Assembly (NCBI GenBank): GCA_018335675.1
Contig: JAGXRQ010000019.1
Location: 1 to 64,000 of the forward strand
Reading direction: 5' to 3'
Length of the DNA stretch: 64,000 nucleotides
From: Bacteroidota bacterium
GTDB lineage: Bacteria > Bacteroidota > Bacteroidia > Bacteroidales > UBA7960
In this document: positions 51,401-59,523 of the stretch, piece after piece
Numbering within the stretch: the first letter of the stretch is position 1
Layout of the letters: every line of letters starts with the position of its first letter
Made by a program: the position numbers and the translations under genes
Notes under the pieces: generated by a model
What the model was told of the DNA's origin: nothing
Databases searched by the model: none
Seen by the model: the letters and a program-made list of their open reading frames with translations, nothing else

Positions 51401-51500
51401 GTCTCCGCTTGGTGTTACAATCATTGGCGGGATGTTTGTCTCAACAATGATTACTCTGATATTAATTCCTGTTATTTATTCTTATTTCAATAAGGATTAA
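48429..51500 (+). CDS. RND-family efflux transporter permease (HAE1-like)
   Basis: VTIYPGASAGDVEQQVTKVLETTLAGISNLTSITSQSKENVSFISLQFDWG, LAIALGMVIDNAIVVFENI, TPMLSSIMIK. Confidence 0.96.
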   Translation: MKLPTLGVQHPVMTIMLFLGLFLFGALAYQMLPRDVLPDIEMPVLTVVTIYPGASAGDVEQQVTKVLETTLAGISNLTSITSQSKENVSFISLQFDWGSDLDEKANAARDMLEFGQRYLPAEAQKPILMRINSDLFPVVIYGINADESYNDLGRIVDQDISNALRRADGVGALLILGKIKKQLQVELDPFKLKAYNLSAAQVLAALKTENVSIPAGNMVVGFDDLAVTVPGEFLSIDDLENTPISSLTGTTIYLKDIATIKPGIRDKHEVARLDGLPGIGIFVQKQAGANTLEVVNAVRKQLEIIKPNLPADVTIEELMDNSELVVFTLRNLNNTIFYVAIFVIIVVIFFLRKLRSSLIIILTIPFSLIVAFIFMYISGYSVNIFSLMSLAIALGMVIDNAIVVFENISKHIEKGVPPKQAALFGTREMGGAITAATLTTIAVFFPLLFLDGIVGIMFRQLAVITAITLLASLFTALTLTPMLSSIMIKQSVVSNKSNKFYNYSEKIFIKLEDIYYSSLKAALNNRLLTVIISLVIFGSSLLLTRLIGTDYIPDFDAGDLSAVVETRIGASTEETLKLTDKIENIFRDEVHEIKSLYSLTGQSEDGILSSVGFREGKNVTTVFARIVQPEERTRTSAEIAEVLRARIAELPEVEDYVVSGGSLLSAAVLGNIRPIELKIIGTDIDELNRLAILVQDSMLATGVFANIQSTVDRGKPELRIDIDRKKASLLGLNTAMLSLQLRQSLYGASAGTMKVNNEDVQIWVRYDRKFASSPEDIENVMLLTLNGMQVPLRMVANINDGRGVLEIRRENQQRVVYIKAEPKDVSLGGATEVLKNLINNIDVPETITTEFGGQVSEQSQSFRSLYIMFVIGLVLVFMVMASQFESIKNPFIIIFTIPLSITGVIIAFYITGLTLSAVTFLGIIMLLGIVVNNGIVIVDYTNLLRSRGLKVREAIVDAGRSRLRPVLMTSFTTMLGMLPMAVSRGVGSEIWSPLGVTIIGGMFVSTMITLILIPVIYSYFNKD

Positions 51501-52153
51501 TGTCTTTCTCCAAAAATGGCTGTTCCTATTCTTACCATTGTTGAGCCTTCTTCAATGGCAATCTTATAATCATCTGTCATGCCTATTGATAGCTCCTTGA
51601 AAATAAGACTGTCTTTAAAGAATTTCTGCTTTATCGATTGGAATGTATTATAAAGACCCGCAAACTCTTTCCTGACTTGATTATGATCGTCGGTAAATGT
51701 TGCCATGCCCATTAGTCCGCATATTCTGGCGTTTTTCAAAGTTTTGAATTCAGGGTCATTAAGTAAACTTTCCAATTCCATTATATCCATCCCAAACTTA
51801 GTCTCTTCTTCTGCTATATGCATTTGCAAAAGACAATCAATAGTCCTGTTGTTTTTTAATGCTTGTTTATTAATTTCTTTAAGAAGTTTCAGGCTGTCAA
51901 CTGAATGAATCATCGAAACAAATGGAGCAATATATTTTACTTTGTTTGTTTGTAAATGACCAACTAAGTGCCAATGAATGTCTTTTGGAAGGTCGTTGAA
52001 TTTCGGGACCAGCTCTTGAACTTTATTTTCTCCAAAAAGCCTGTGTCCGCAGTTGTAAACCTCCATTATCTCTGCTTCTGTCTTCGTTTTGCTTATAACG
52101 ATGAGTTTAAGCGCAGCAGGAATGTTGTCGAAGATTGTTTTGAAGTTGTTCAT
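51497..52153 (-). CDS. YggS-family pyridoxal phosphate homeostasis protein
   Basis: LIVISKTKTEAEIMEVYNCGHRLFGENKVQELVPKFNDLPKDIHWHLVGHLQTNKVKYI, GLMGMATFTDD, LSIGMTDDYKIAIEEGSTMVRIGTAIFGER. Start at 52153; the ORF-track extension to 52279 (TQDLGLRTQDLGLGTQDSGL) is translated repeat. Confidence 0.95.
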   Translation of the reverse strand: MNNFKTIFDNIPAALKLIVISKTKTEAEIMEVYNCGHRLFGENKVQELVPKFNDLPKDIHWHLVGHLQTNKVKYIAPFVSMIHSVDSLKLLKEINKQALKNNRTIDCLLQMHIAEEETKFGMDIMELESLLNDPEFKTLKNARICGLMGMATFTDDHNQVRKEFAGLYNTFQSIKQKFFKDSLIFKELSIGMTDDYKIAIEEGSTMVRIGTAIFGERH

Positions 52154-52160
52154 GGTTTTA

Positions 52161-52219
52161 AGTCCTGAGTCCTGAGTCCCAAGTCCCAAGTCCTGAGTCC
52201 TGAGTCCTAAGTCCTGAGT
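52161..52219 (-). repeat. Heptamer array (GGACTCA/GGACTTA/GGACTTG on minus strand)
   Basis: agtcctgagtcctgagtcccaagtcccaagtcctgagtcctgagtcctaagtcctgag. Confidence 0.95.
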
Positions 52220-52261
52220 TTTGTTTATAATGTATATTTGTGTCTTCAGCAAAGTTACAAA

Positions 52262-52330
52262 GAATTTCAATCTCCACAATCAGAACAATCCATACAATCT
52301 TGACAATCTTGACAATCTTGGCAATCTCAT
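52262..52330. repeat. Degenerate CAATC(N)5 short repeats
   Basis: caatctccacaatcagaacaatccatacaatcttgacaatcttgacaatcttggcaatctc; the same style recurs near 56470-56515 and 59718-59805. Confidence 0.8.
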
Positions 52331-52369
52331 CGATTCCCTAGAAGGGGGAACTGCAAAAATTTATACTCG

Positions 52370-52443
52370 ACTCAGGACTTAGGACTCAGGACTCAGGACT
52401 TGGGACTTAGGACTTAGGACTCAGGACTTGGGACTCAGGACTT
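52370..52443 (+). repeat. Heptamer array GGACTCA/GGACTTA/GGACTTG, inverted copy of 52161-52219
   Basis: actcaggacttaggactcaggactcaggacttgggacttaggacttaggactcaggacttgggactcaggactt. Confidence 0.95.
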
Positions 52444-52468
52444 TTTTCAATCCTCTTGGGTACATTAC

Positions 52469-52867
52469 CTAATTCTTCTTCCCCTTCTGCCTCTGTTTTA
52501 GCATACAAGCACATTCGCCACTTAGTCTTTCGTTGATGTTGTGAATAAATGGCATTCCGCCTTTTTCCCATTCAACAAAACCTCCTCCAAGAATGAAAAT
52601 CTTTGAAAAGCCTTTTCTCAACATTATTACACTGGCATCTCTACAATTTATTCCTGTTGAATCGGCAATAATATATGTGTCTTCTTTTGAAAGATCAGAT
52701 AGTTTTTCTTCTAATTCCTCGAAAGGCACATTGATGTTTTTGGCAACATCAAAATACTTATATGCATGAAGGTATTCGTCACGAATATCAAGCATTATTG
52801 CTCCTTTTTCGCACAACGATAAAGCCTCTTTTGGGGTGAGACTTTGTATTTTTGGTTTATTATCCAT
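52469..52867 (-). CDS. Rhodanese-like domain protein
   Basis: LTPKEALSLCEKGAIMLDIRDEYLHAYKYFDVAKNINVPFEELEEKL; Asp at the usual catalytic-loop site (YIIADSTGINCRDASVIMLRKGF). Confidence 0.88.
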   Translation of the reverse strand: MDNKPKIQSLTPKEALSLCEKGAIMLDIRDEYLHAYKYFDVAKNINVPFEELEEKLSDLSKEDTYIIADSTGINCRDASVIMLRKGFSKIFILGGGFVEWEKGGMPFIHNINERLSGECACMLKQRQKGKKN

Positions 52868-52879
52868 GTTGATGAATTA

Positions 52880-54226
52880 TTATCCAAAGAAATACCCATA
52901 AAATAATCCGGCAAGAGTTGACATTATAACAACTAAAACTACATAAACCAATGTCTTTTTAGTTCCCATTACGCTTCTTATAACAAGCATATTTGGCAAT
53001 GATAATGCCGGGCCTGATAGTAATAGAGCTAGTGCCGGTCCTTTTCCCATGCCCGATGCAATTAGTCCTTGCAAAATAGGCACTTCTGTTAGTGTTGCAA
53101 AATACATGAAAGCACCAATTATAGAGGCATAGAAATTCGAAGCTACTGAGTTTCCTCCTACAAGCCATTCTACCCATTCATTAGGTACTACACCCTGAAT
53201 AGAAATACCATCGTGGTGTGAGCCTAATAAAAATCCTGCTATTACGACACCAATAGCAAGTAAAGGCATTATCTGCTTAGCAAAATCCCAGGATGCTATT
53301 GTCCATTGTTTATTATCTTCATCTGTTTTATCATAAAGTGTGATAAAACTTAATGAAGCAATTGCAACCAACATTGGAACTATAGGTGCAAGTGTGGCAT
53401 TGGCAATGAAGTTTGCTGCTAAAAATCCTGAAATGGCAGTTACTATTACTCCCCCTGCAACTAAGTACCATTTTATCTTCAAAATATAAATCAATGAATA
53501 AACTAAAAACATTGACAAAATCGAAGTTATATGCCATTTGTATGACCATATATAAAACCATGTACTTGAAGTATCGTCTGCGACAGGTTTTCCCCAGTTG
53601 GCAAAAACAAGGATTAACACAAGTGTGAAAAAGTGCAAGGAAGTTTGCCACAATGGTCGTTTTTCAGGAGGAGCAACGATGTTCATCTGCTCTTCTTTCT
53701 TTACCTTTTCTTCTTTTCTGTATATTACAGACATTATCAATCCAATAACAACACTAAAAACCACTGCACCAATAATTCTTGCAACTCCCATTTCAAAACC
53801 AAGAATCCTTGCAGTAAGTATTATAGCTAGAATATTAATTGCCGGTCCTGAATAAAGGAATGCCACCGCCGGTCCTAATCCGGCACCACGCTTATGAATA
53901 CTGGAAAATAATGGAAGAATTGTGCATGAGCAAACGGCAAGTATTGTTCCCGACACAGAAGCAATTGTGTACGACATCCATTTGTTTGCATTTGCACCAA
54001 AATACTTTAGAACGGAGCCCTGGCTCACAAATACAGCTATTACACCTGCAATAAAAAACGCCGGCAATAAGCATAATACCACGTGTTCTCTGGCGTACCA
54101 CTTAACTAAATCTAGTGTTGCAACAATAGCAGTATTGAATCTGGCACTTTCCAATGGCAGGAAAAATGCAGCAGCAAATACTACAAGTATCCAAAACAGT
54201 ATTTTGAGTTCTTTCCTTACTTCCAT
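52880..54226 (-). CDS. ArsP-type permease (DUF318/PF03773-like)
   Basis: VSGTILAVCSCTILPLFSSIHKRGAGLGPAVAFLYSGPAINILAIILTARILG; ALALLLSGPALSLPNMLVI. Confidence 0.88.
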   Translation of the reverse strand: MEVRKELKILFWILVVFAAAFFLPLESARFNTAIVATLDLVKWYAREHVVLCLLPAFFIAGVIAVFVSQGSVLKYFGANANKWMSYTIASVSGTILAVCSCTILPLFSSIHKRGAGLGPAVAFLYSGPAINILAIILTARILGFEMGVARIIGAVVFSVVIGLIMSVIYRKEEKVKKEEQMNIVAPPEKRPLWQTSLHFFTLVLILVFANWGKPVADDTSSTWFYIWSYKWHITSILSMFLVYSLIYILKIKWYLVAGGVIVTAISGFLAANFIANATLAPIVPMLVAIASLSFITLYDKTDEDNKQWTIASWDFAKQIMPLLAIGVVIAGFLLGSHHDGISIQGVVPNEWVEWLVGGNSVASNFYASIIGAFMYFATLTEVPILQGLIASGMGKGPALALLLSGPALSLPNMLVIRSVMGTKKTLVYVVLVVIMSTLAGLFYGYFFG

Positions 54227-54237
54227 AATCTATTCAT

Positions 54238-54954
54238 TTAAAAAAACATTATCCAACAAAAATAAACACCCATAATAATAAACAGAACAGCTACAATTCT
54301 TCTAAACCAAATCTCAAATGTTTTTATCTTGTTATAAAAAGACCCAACACTTGAAATGCTGTATGCAATTACCCATGCAAATAAGATTACGGGCAAGCCG
54401 GTTCCAATTGAAAATACAACAGGTAAGAAATAACCGGTGGAAGCAGAAGCTGAAACTGATAGCGGAATTAATCCGCCAAAAAATAATACACCACTGAATG
54501 GGCAAAATGCTAATGCAAATACAATCCCTAGAAATAGGGAATTCCAATATGTACCTTGTTTGCTTTTGCCATCCCTGAGCTTAATATTTATTTTGGGTAA
54601 AAAGTTAAACCTGATAAAATCAAGCATAAATACGCCCATGATTATTAAAAGAGGCCCAAGAACCATAGGACCATAGTTAGTGAAAAACTGGGCAATTTTA
54701 AATGTGCTTATTCCTTGCTTTATGAAATATATCAGCACAATGCTTAAAGCAGTGTAACTAATAATTCTGCCAATCATATAGTAAAGACCATTCAGGAAAG
54801 TTTTTCGCTTGTTCTGAATTTCTTTGCTTATATAACCCATAGCTGAGATATTTGTAGCAAGGGGGCAAGGACTAATGGCCATCATAAGTCCTATTAAAAA
54901 AGCAGTTATTATCGGAAACTGAGAATTGTCAACCAGATTTTGAAGAAATTCCAT
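54238..54954 (-). CDS. ArsG-like aromatic arsenical efflux permease (cytochrome c biogenesis/DsbD TM-like fold)
   Basis: FLIGLMMAISPCPLATNISAMGYISKE, FALAFCPFSGVLFFGGLIPLS; context with ArsF-like and ArsR-like genes. Confidence 0.8.
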   Translation of the reverse strand: MEFLQNLVDNSQFPIITAFLIGLMMAISPCPLATNISAMGYISKEIQNKRKTFLNGLYYMIGRIISYTALSIVLIYFIKQGISTFKIAQFFTNYGPMVLGPLLIIMGVFMLDFIRFNFLPKINIKLRDGKSKQGTYWNSLFLGIVFALAFCPFSGVLFFGGLIPLSVSASASTGYFLPVVFSIGTGLPVILFAWVIAYSISSVGSFYNKIKTFEIWFRRIVAVLFIIMGVYFCWIMFF

Positions 54955-54955
54955 C

Positions 54956-55348
54956 CTACTTTAAACTATCATTAATTTTAGCAATTAACTTAGTTTTCAA
55001 TTCTTCTTTAGATTTATTTCTATTGTAATCACGAATGATATCAGAAACATCTATTACAGTTTCATTTTTCTTCTTTTTTGCAACAATAACAACAGTTTGT
55101 GATTTTGCATTGTGTTTCTCAACCAAATCTTTGTTTTGCTCATCTGAAATCATAACAGCCTTAAAGGTTACTTTATCGGCTGAGAAATTTGATTCAATAA
55201 TTTGCTTCACTTCACCTTCAAGTTCACTACAAGCTCTTGCAGGGCAACAAGCCAGATTTGCTTTAAAATAAAGTACTTCAGCTTTTTGTGCAATTGATGC
55301 AACGCTAGAAATTGTGACAATAGCCACTGCTAATAAAATCTTTCTCAT
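54956..55348 (-). CDS. Small exported thioredoxin-like protein, ArsF-related (hypothetical)
   Basis: Signal peptide; KAEVLYFKANLACCPARACSELEGEVKQIIE with a Cys-rich motif where a thioredoxin-fold CxxC would be. Confidence 0.65.
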   Translation of the reverse strand: MRKILLAVAIVTISSVASIAQKAEVLYFKANLACCPARACSELEGEVKQIIESNFSADKVTFKAVMISDEQNKDLVEKHNAKSQTVVIVAKKKKNETVIDVSDIIRDYNRNKSKEELKTKLIAKINDSLK

Positions 55349-55351
55349 GTT

Positions 55352-55804
55352 TTAGTTGTTTAGATAGTTGTTTACTTCGTTAATTATTAACTCTTTTATT
55401 TGGTTTTTATCTGAAAATACTATTGGAAAAGTTTCCATTGAAATATCAATATGCTCGTCTTTAGTTGCAATTATAAGGCTGCTGAATGCAACCTCGTATT
55501 TGTTTGTAAGCTCTTGGTTTTCCTTTAATGAAAAGTCGATTTCATAAAACTTAACATCGTCATTGTCTGAATAATATTCGCCAACAGTTTCTCTTGTAAT
55601 CTTTTCAAGTTCGTTGCAAGTAGGGCATCTCATTTTTCCGTGGAAATAAAAAACCGCAACTTTTGTTTTCTCGAAATTTATTTCTTCTGCCTGCCCTTTG
55701 TTTTCCGATTTAGGATTGCAGGAAGTGAAAATCAATGCTGCAATAATTGCAAACAATGTTTTATATGCTAACACTTTAGCATTGAACACATTTCTTCTTC
55801 TCAT
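55352..55804 (-). CDS. ArsF-family (nitrophenyl compound nitroreductase subunit) thioredoxin-like lipoprotein
   Basis: Lipobox IFTSCNPK; KVAVFYFHGKMRCPTCNELEKITRETVGEYYSDNDDVKFYEIDF; start inferred at ATG 55804 rather than the ORF-track 55861. Confidence 0.78.
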   Translation of the reverse strand: MRRRNVFNAKVLAYKTLFAIIAALIFTSCNPKSENKGQAEEINFEKTKVAVFYFHGKMRCPTCNELEKITRETVGEYYSDNDDVKFYEIDFSLKENQELTNKYEVAFSSLIIATKDEHIDISMETFPIVFSDKNQIKELIINEVNNYLNN

Positions 55805-56126
55805 CTTTGGCTGTTTTTGGTTGATAATCTTTAAATAGTTCACTAAATATTTTACTTGCATTTTCCCAGTTTTTGAGATTTATGCAATATTTGATAAATG
55901 GAGGATTTATTTCACCCTGAATAAGTTCAGCGTGTTTTAATTCCTTTAAATGTTGCGAAAGCGTAGATCTTCCTATAGGCAGTTCTTCAACCAAATCTCC
56001 GCTATAACAACATGCATCCATTGACGAAAGCTTTTTGAGTATATATACACGAGCCGGATGACTCATCGCCTTAGCAATGGCAGCAAGTTTTATATCATCT
56101 TGAGAAAACTCTATTTTCTTAGCCAT
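55776..56126 (-). CDS. ArsR/SmtB-family winged-helix regulator
   Basis: AIAKAMSHPARVYILKKLSSMDACCYSGDLVEELPIGRSTLSQHLKELKHAELIQGEI. Confidence 0.93.
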   Translation of the reverse strand: MAKKIEFSQDDIKLAAIAKAMSHPARVYILKKLSSMDACCYSGDLVEELPIGRSTLSQHLKELKHAELIQGEINPPFIKYCINLKNWENASKIFSELFKDYQPKTAKDEKKKCVQC

Positions 56127-56364
56127 GAATTTCTTTCTCGATAAGCTTTTTTATTTCTTCTTTGGAAAGTAATGAACCCTTGGAAACAACTTTTTCGTTT
56201 ATAACCATTGCCGGAGTTGATAAAATGCTGTAGTTCATAATCTCAACAATGTCTTCAACTTTCGAAACTTCGGCATCGAATGCATTTTCAGCAACAACCT
56301 CGGATGTTCTTTCTAGTAGAACTTTACACTTTTGGCAGCCGGGACCTAAAATCTTAATGATCAT
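56119..56364 (-). CDS. Thioredoxin family protein (redox-active disulfide protein, CxxC)
   Basis: MIIKILGPGCQKCKVLLERTSEVVAE...ILSTPAMVINEKVVSKG. Confidence 0.92.
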   Translation of the reverse strand: MIIKILGPGCQKCKVLLERTSEVVAENAFDAEVSKVEDIVEIMNYSILSTPAMVINEKVVSKGSLLSKEEIKKLIEKEIHG

Positions 56365-56546
56365 AATTTTTTCATTTTTATATTTCGCAAAATTACGAAA
56401 TGGAATTTATTATAGCAAATTTTTTTTGATGGAATTGTTTTTCATGTTTATAGAAGGGGGTGACAATAATCAATCTTCAATCTGCACAATCCTTTCAATC
56501 CTTTCAATCTTTTAGTTTCATATTGTGAAAACCCAAAAAACTCCGT

Positions 56547-56695
56547 AAGGGGTGGAATGTCTATAGCAATGTATTGGGTGTGTAGCAACGTGAATCCCGT
56601 AGGGATGAAACAAAAAAAATGTTTCGTTCCTCTGGAACTCCCAATATATTTGCATTCCGTTATTCTATAGACATTTCATCCCTATGGGATTAAAG
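56547..56695. repeat. Imperfect inverted-repeat element carrying GGAATGTCTATAG and CCCGTAGGGATG motifs
   Basis: aggggtggaatgtctatagcaatgtattggg versus reverse complement of cccaatatatttgcattccgttattctatagacatttcatcccta; internal aatcccgtagggatga. Confidence 0.75.
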
Positions 56696-56755
56696 CAGGC
56701 GAACGATTAAATTCAAATAATTTTAGAATGGCCGGTTTGCAGAGGCATTTCTCAA

Positions 56756-56815
56756 AATTGGAACACGGATAACACAGATTATACAGATTTTCACTGATTA
56801 AAGCATCATTTAGTT
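56756..56815 (+). repeat. Dispersed repeat copy 1 (ggaacacggataacac..gattttcactgattaaagcatca)
   Basis: Matches copies at 57004, 58954 and 59524. Confidence 0.85.
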
Positions 56816-56897
56816 ACACAGTGTCACACAGTGTTTTCACAGTGTTTCACAGTTGCTTCTCTGCGTAAATCAGCGAAATCTGCGGGAGATAAGGCTC

Positions 56898-56995
56898 CCC
56901 TTCGCCCTGAAAGGGCAATATAATTCAGCCCAAAGGCAACGCCTTGGGTTATAAACGAGCGATGTGTATTTGCGCCCTGAAAGGGCAACTTAGAG
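56898..56995. repeat. Two GCCCTGAAAGGGC hairpins around a CCCAAAGGCAACGCCTTGGG hairpin
   Basis: cgccctgaaagggcaatataattcagcccaaaggcaacgccttgggttataaa...tttgcgccctgaaagggcaactta. Confidence 0.85.
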
Positions 56996-57003
56996 GGATT
57001 TTT

Positions 57004-57125
57004 TATTGGAACACGGATGACACGGATTATTCGGATTTTCACTGATTAAAATATCAGTTTCCTCTGCGGTTTTTGCGAAATCTTCGCGGCTTTTGCGTGG
57101 AATTTTTTTTTAAGCCACAAAGACC
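57004..57125 (+). repeat. Dispersed repeat copy 2 (long form)
   Basis: attggaacacggatgacacggattattcggattttcactgattaaaatatcagtttcctctgcggtttttgcgaaatc...tgcgtggaattttttttt-aagccacaaagacc. Confidence 0.88.
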
Positions 57126-57275
57126 TTGTCGCCATTCCTGTCACCCTTCTGTCACTTTCCTGTCACTCTTCTGAATCTTCCCAACCCCACATTATTACAA
57201 TATTTGTTCATTTTGGTGGGGTTGGTTACATCGGTATATTTACATTGAATACTAATTTCTTGTTGAGTCTATCAT

Positions 57276-58067
57276 TTAAATGTTCTCAATTAATTCTGAT
57301 TTCAACCATGTAAATGCCGCATTTTGATTGTATTTCATTCCTGGTCTTAGAATGGCCTCCATGTCGCCTGTAAACTCAGCACTATTCTCCTTCTCTGCAA
57401 TATTAAGTAAGAATTCCTTTTTGCTTGGTGGTCTTTTCCCTGTAGAAAACGAAATATACTCCTTAAAGCAGCTTATGATTTCTTCATAGTTTAAGTCGAT
57501 ATTTTGCCGTGCATAATCTAAATCAAATAAATCCCTTCCTTTGCTTCGCTGATATAATGCTCTTAGTTTTGTTCCTAAAAGTTCGTTTATATTGTAAGTT
57601 TTTATCTCGGCCATACCGGAAACCCATTCACTTTCAACTTCAAAATGGATATCAACCCAATCAAGCACGTTGAAATGCTCCTTGCAGTTTATTTCCAGCT
57701 TCAGTCGCATTCTTATCTCTTCATATTCCGATGTGAAACGGTATAAAGCTCTAGCTCCATGACCACGAACCTGTGTAGTTCTTTTTTCCTCAAAAAAGGA
57801 AACAACTTCTCCAATCCTTTTCATTATAGGGTTTACCGGACCTGGTTTAATTTGAACCAAATCAATATCCTCAGAATATCGTGAAGCAGGATTAAGGTAT
57901 AATTTATGTAAAGCTGTTCCGCCTCTGAATGCAAGATTTTCTCTTAGGAAATCATCAGAAAATATTTCCACCAACGTTCTTGAAATAATTAGATCCTGTT
58001 CAACCTGAGAAAATTCAATCCACGGTGCCTGTTGCTGCCACTTAGCAATAGATGGTCTTGGAATCAT
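57276..58067 (-). CDS. AbiEii-type nucleotidyltransferase toxin
   Basis: LVEIFSDDFLRENLAFRGGTALHKLYLNPASRYSEDIDLVQI (nucleotidyltransferase GGTALxK/SEDIDL), GRDLFDLDYA. Confidence 0.92.
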   Translation of the reverse strand: MIPRPSIAKWQQQAPWIEFSQVEQDLIISRTLVEIFSDDFLRENLAFRGGTALHKLYLNPASRYSEDIDLVQIKPGPVNPIMKRIGEVVSFFEEKRTTQVRGHGARALYRFTSEYEEIRMRLKLEINCKEHFNVLDWVDIHFEVESEWVSGMAEIKTYNINELLGTKLRALYQRSKGRDLFDLDYARQNIDLNYEEIISCFKEYISFSTGKRPPSKKEFLLNIAEKENSAEFTGDMEAILRPGMKYNQNAAFTWLKSELIENI

Positions 58068-58855
58068 AAATCACTTTCTAATTTCACGTTAATATCAACC
58101 TTCCATTTATTCTTAACAGCACCAGCCTTTTCATTTGATTTTGGAGACAGTAACACTGGAAAGAAATTGTTTTGCATTAAGTTATTAAATATCAATTCTT
58201 GATAGTCCTTATGCATCCCTAGTTCTTCTAATAAGAACCCAAGCCTTTGTAAAGCACTCTGGTTTGGATACCAGCTTAAAAGATCTATTAAGTCTGAATT
58301 AGTTAATTCTTCTGATAACTCTTCAATGGTTGCAAGCATTCTATTAATTCCACCCAATTTTGTTTGATGATGTATTAAATCAACAATAGTCAATGCAGGA
58401 CTTGAAATTTTGTAAATACCAGCATCTGATTTTTTCAATTGAATATTCTTATCCGGCCAATTACTTGTTGTAAAAAATCTGATATCAAGATTACTCTTTG
58501 ATATATCGTTAAGTTTTGGCTTTTCAATAATCAAGTAATCTCTTTGAACTTGTTGATGACTTGCGCCATGAAACTTTGCAGCTGAATAAAGAGCTACATA
58601 ATAGTTCCTGTTTAAATATTTAAAAAGTTTCTCGCAATATAGCTGTAATGGCAATTTTTGTGCTGATGAATATCTTGGTGTTATAACAAGATAGAAGCCT
58701 TTTCGAAGACTTATGATTTCTTTTTTAGCAATTAGTCGAGATAGCTCGCTTTTTATGGAAGTCTCACTTTTATGAATATTCTCAATCAATTCATTTAATG
58801 AGAATGAATATTCCTCGTAAGATAATAATTGTTTTATGTAATTTGCGACAGACAA
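58064..58855 (-). CDS. AbiEi-type antitoxin/transcriptional regulator
   Basis: Winged-helix N-terminus LSRLIAKKEIISLRKGFYLVITPRYSSAQKLP, YYVALYSAAKFHGASHQQVQ, ALTIVDLIHHQTKLGGINRMLATIEEL; 4-nt overlap with the toxin start. Confidence 0.92.
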   Translation of the reverse strand: MSVANYIKQLLSYEEYSFSLNELIENIHKSETSIKSELSRLIAKKEIISLRKGFYLVITPRYSSAQKLPLQLYCEKLFKYLNRNYYVALYSAAKFHGASHQQVQRDYLIIEKPKLNDISKSNLDIRFFTTSNWPDKNIQLKKSDAGIYKISSPALTIVDLIHHQTKLGGINRMLATIEELSEELTNSDLIDLLSWYPNQSALQRLGFLLEELGMHKDYQELIFNNLMQNNFFPVLLSPKSNEKAGAVKNKWKVDINVKLESDL

Positions 58856-58953
58856 TCTTAGTAAATTTTAGACAAAGATACCCAAATTCAGTAATGTTGT
58901 ATAATTATTACTATTTTTTTCATAGATTTGTTTTATTACTCTCAAAGACATTA

Positions 58954-59000
58954 ATAGCACACGGATTTAACGGATTTTCACTGATTGAAGCATCAGTTAT
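58954..59000 (+). repeat. Dispersed repeat copy 3 (short form)
   Basis: aatagcacacggatttaacggattttcactgattgaagcatcagtta. Confidence 0.8.
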
Positions 59001-59011
59001 TTCTGCATATT

Positions 59012-59296
59012 CTATGAGCCTGCAAATGGTGTCCCAAATAGCCCAACTGCAAGTTCTGCCCAAATGAGAAAGAATACAAGCAAAATTGCTCCACAGATTA
59101 TTAATCTGTATTTGACACTCTTTACCTTTCTAATTACTAATTCGCATAATAAACCCGTGCCTAGCAATAGAACTCCCATTATTATGAAGTCAAATATTTT
59201 CCAATCAACTTCATTCGTAAATTGCATTGCAACTAATGGAATAAGCAGCAATATAAACACTGCTGATAGAATGATTATTAGCCTTTTGTTTTTCAT
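59012..59296 (-). CDS. Small hypothetical integral membrane protein
   Basis: 94 aa with about 3 hydrophobic helices: MKNKRLIIILSAVFILLLIPLVAMQF... Confidence 0.6.
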   Translation of the reverse strand: MKNKRLIIILSAVFILLLIPLVAMQFTNEVDWKIFDFIIMGVLLLGTGLLCELVIRKVKSVKYRLIICGAILLVFFLIWAELAVGLFGTPFAGS

Positions 59297-59523
59297 GGTT
59301 GTCGTTTTTATTTAGTTAAGAGTTTTATTATTTGATCCATGTATTTTTTGAAACTATTATTTGCATTGATTATTGTGTTTGGTTTACATTCGCGAAAATC
59401 TTTTCATATATAATTTATTTTCTTTTTTCTTATGATTTCCAATTACCAACCTAACTCCCATCTGTTGTATCTTAAACAAAATTTTGCTTTTTAAAATAAT
59501 CATATCAAATATAAAGGGTTTTT

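Noticed and set aside
45614-51500. Efflux genes as a novel resistance system
   Set aside because: Standard TetR-TolC-MFP-RND organisation; only the inserted repeat block is unusual.
53331-54275. Several 60-117 aa ORFs on both strands over the ArsP-type permease gene
   Set aside because: Overlap a well-supported CDS; compositions are typical of shadow ORFs.
56824-57042. 72-aa minus-strand ORF (MKIRIIRVIRVPIKNPSKLPFQGANTHRS...)
   Set aside because: Entirely translated dispersed repeats.
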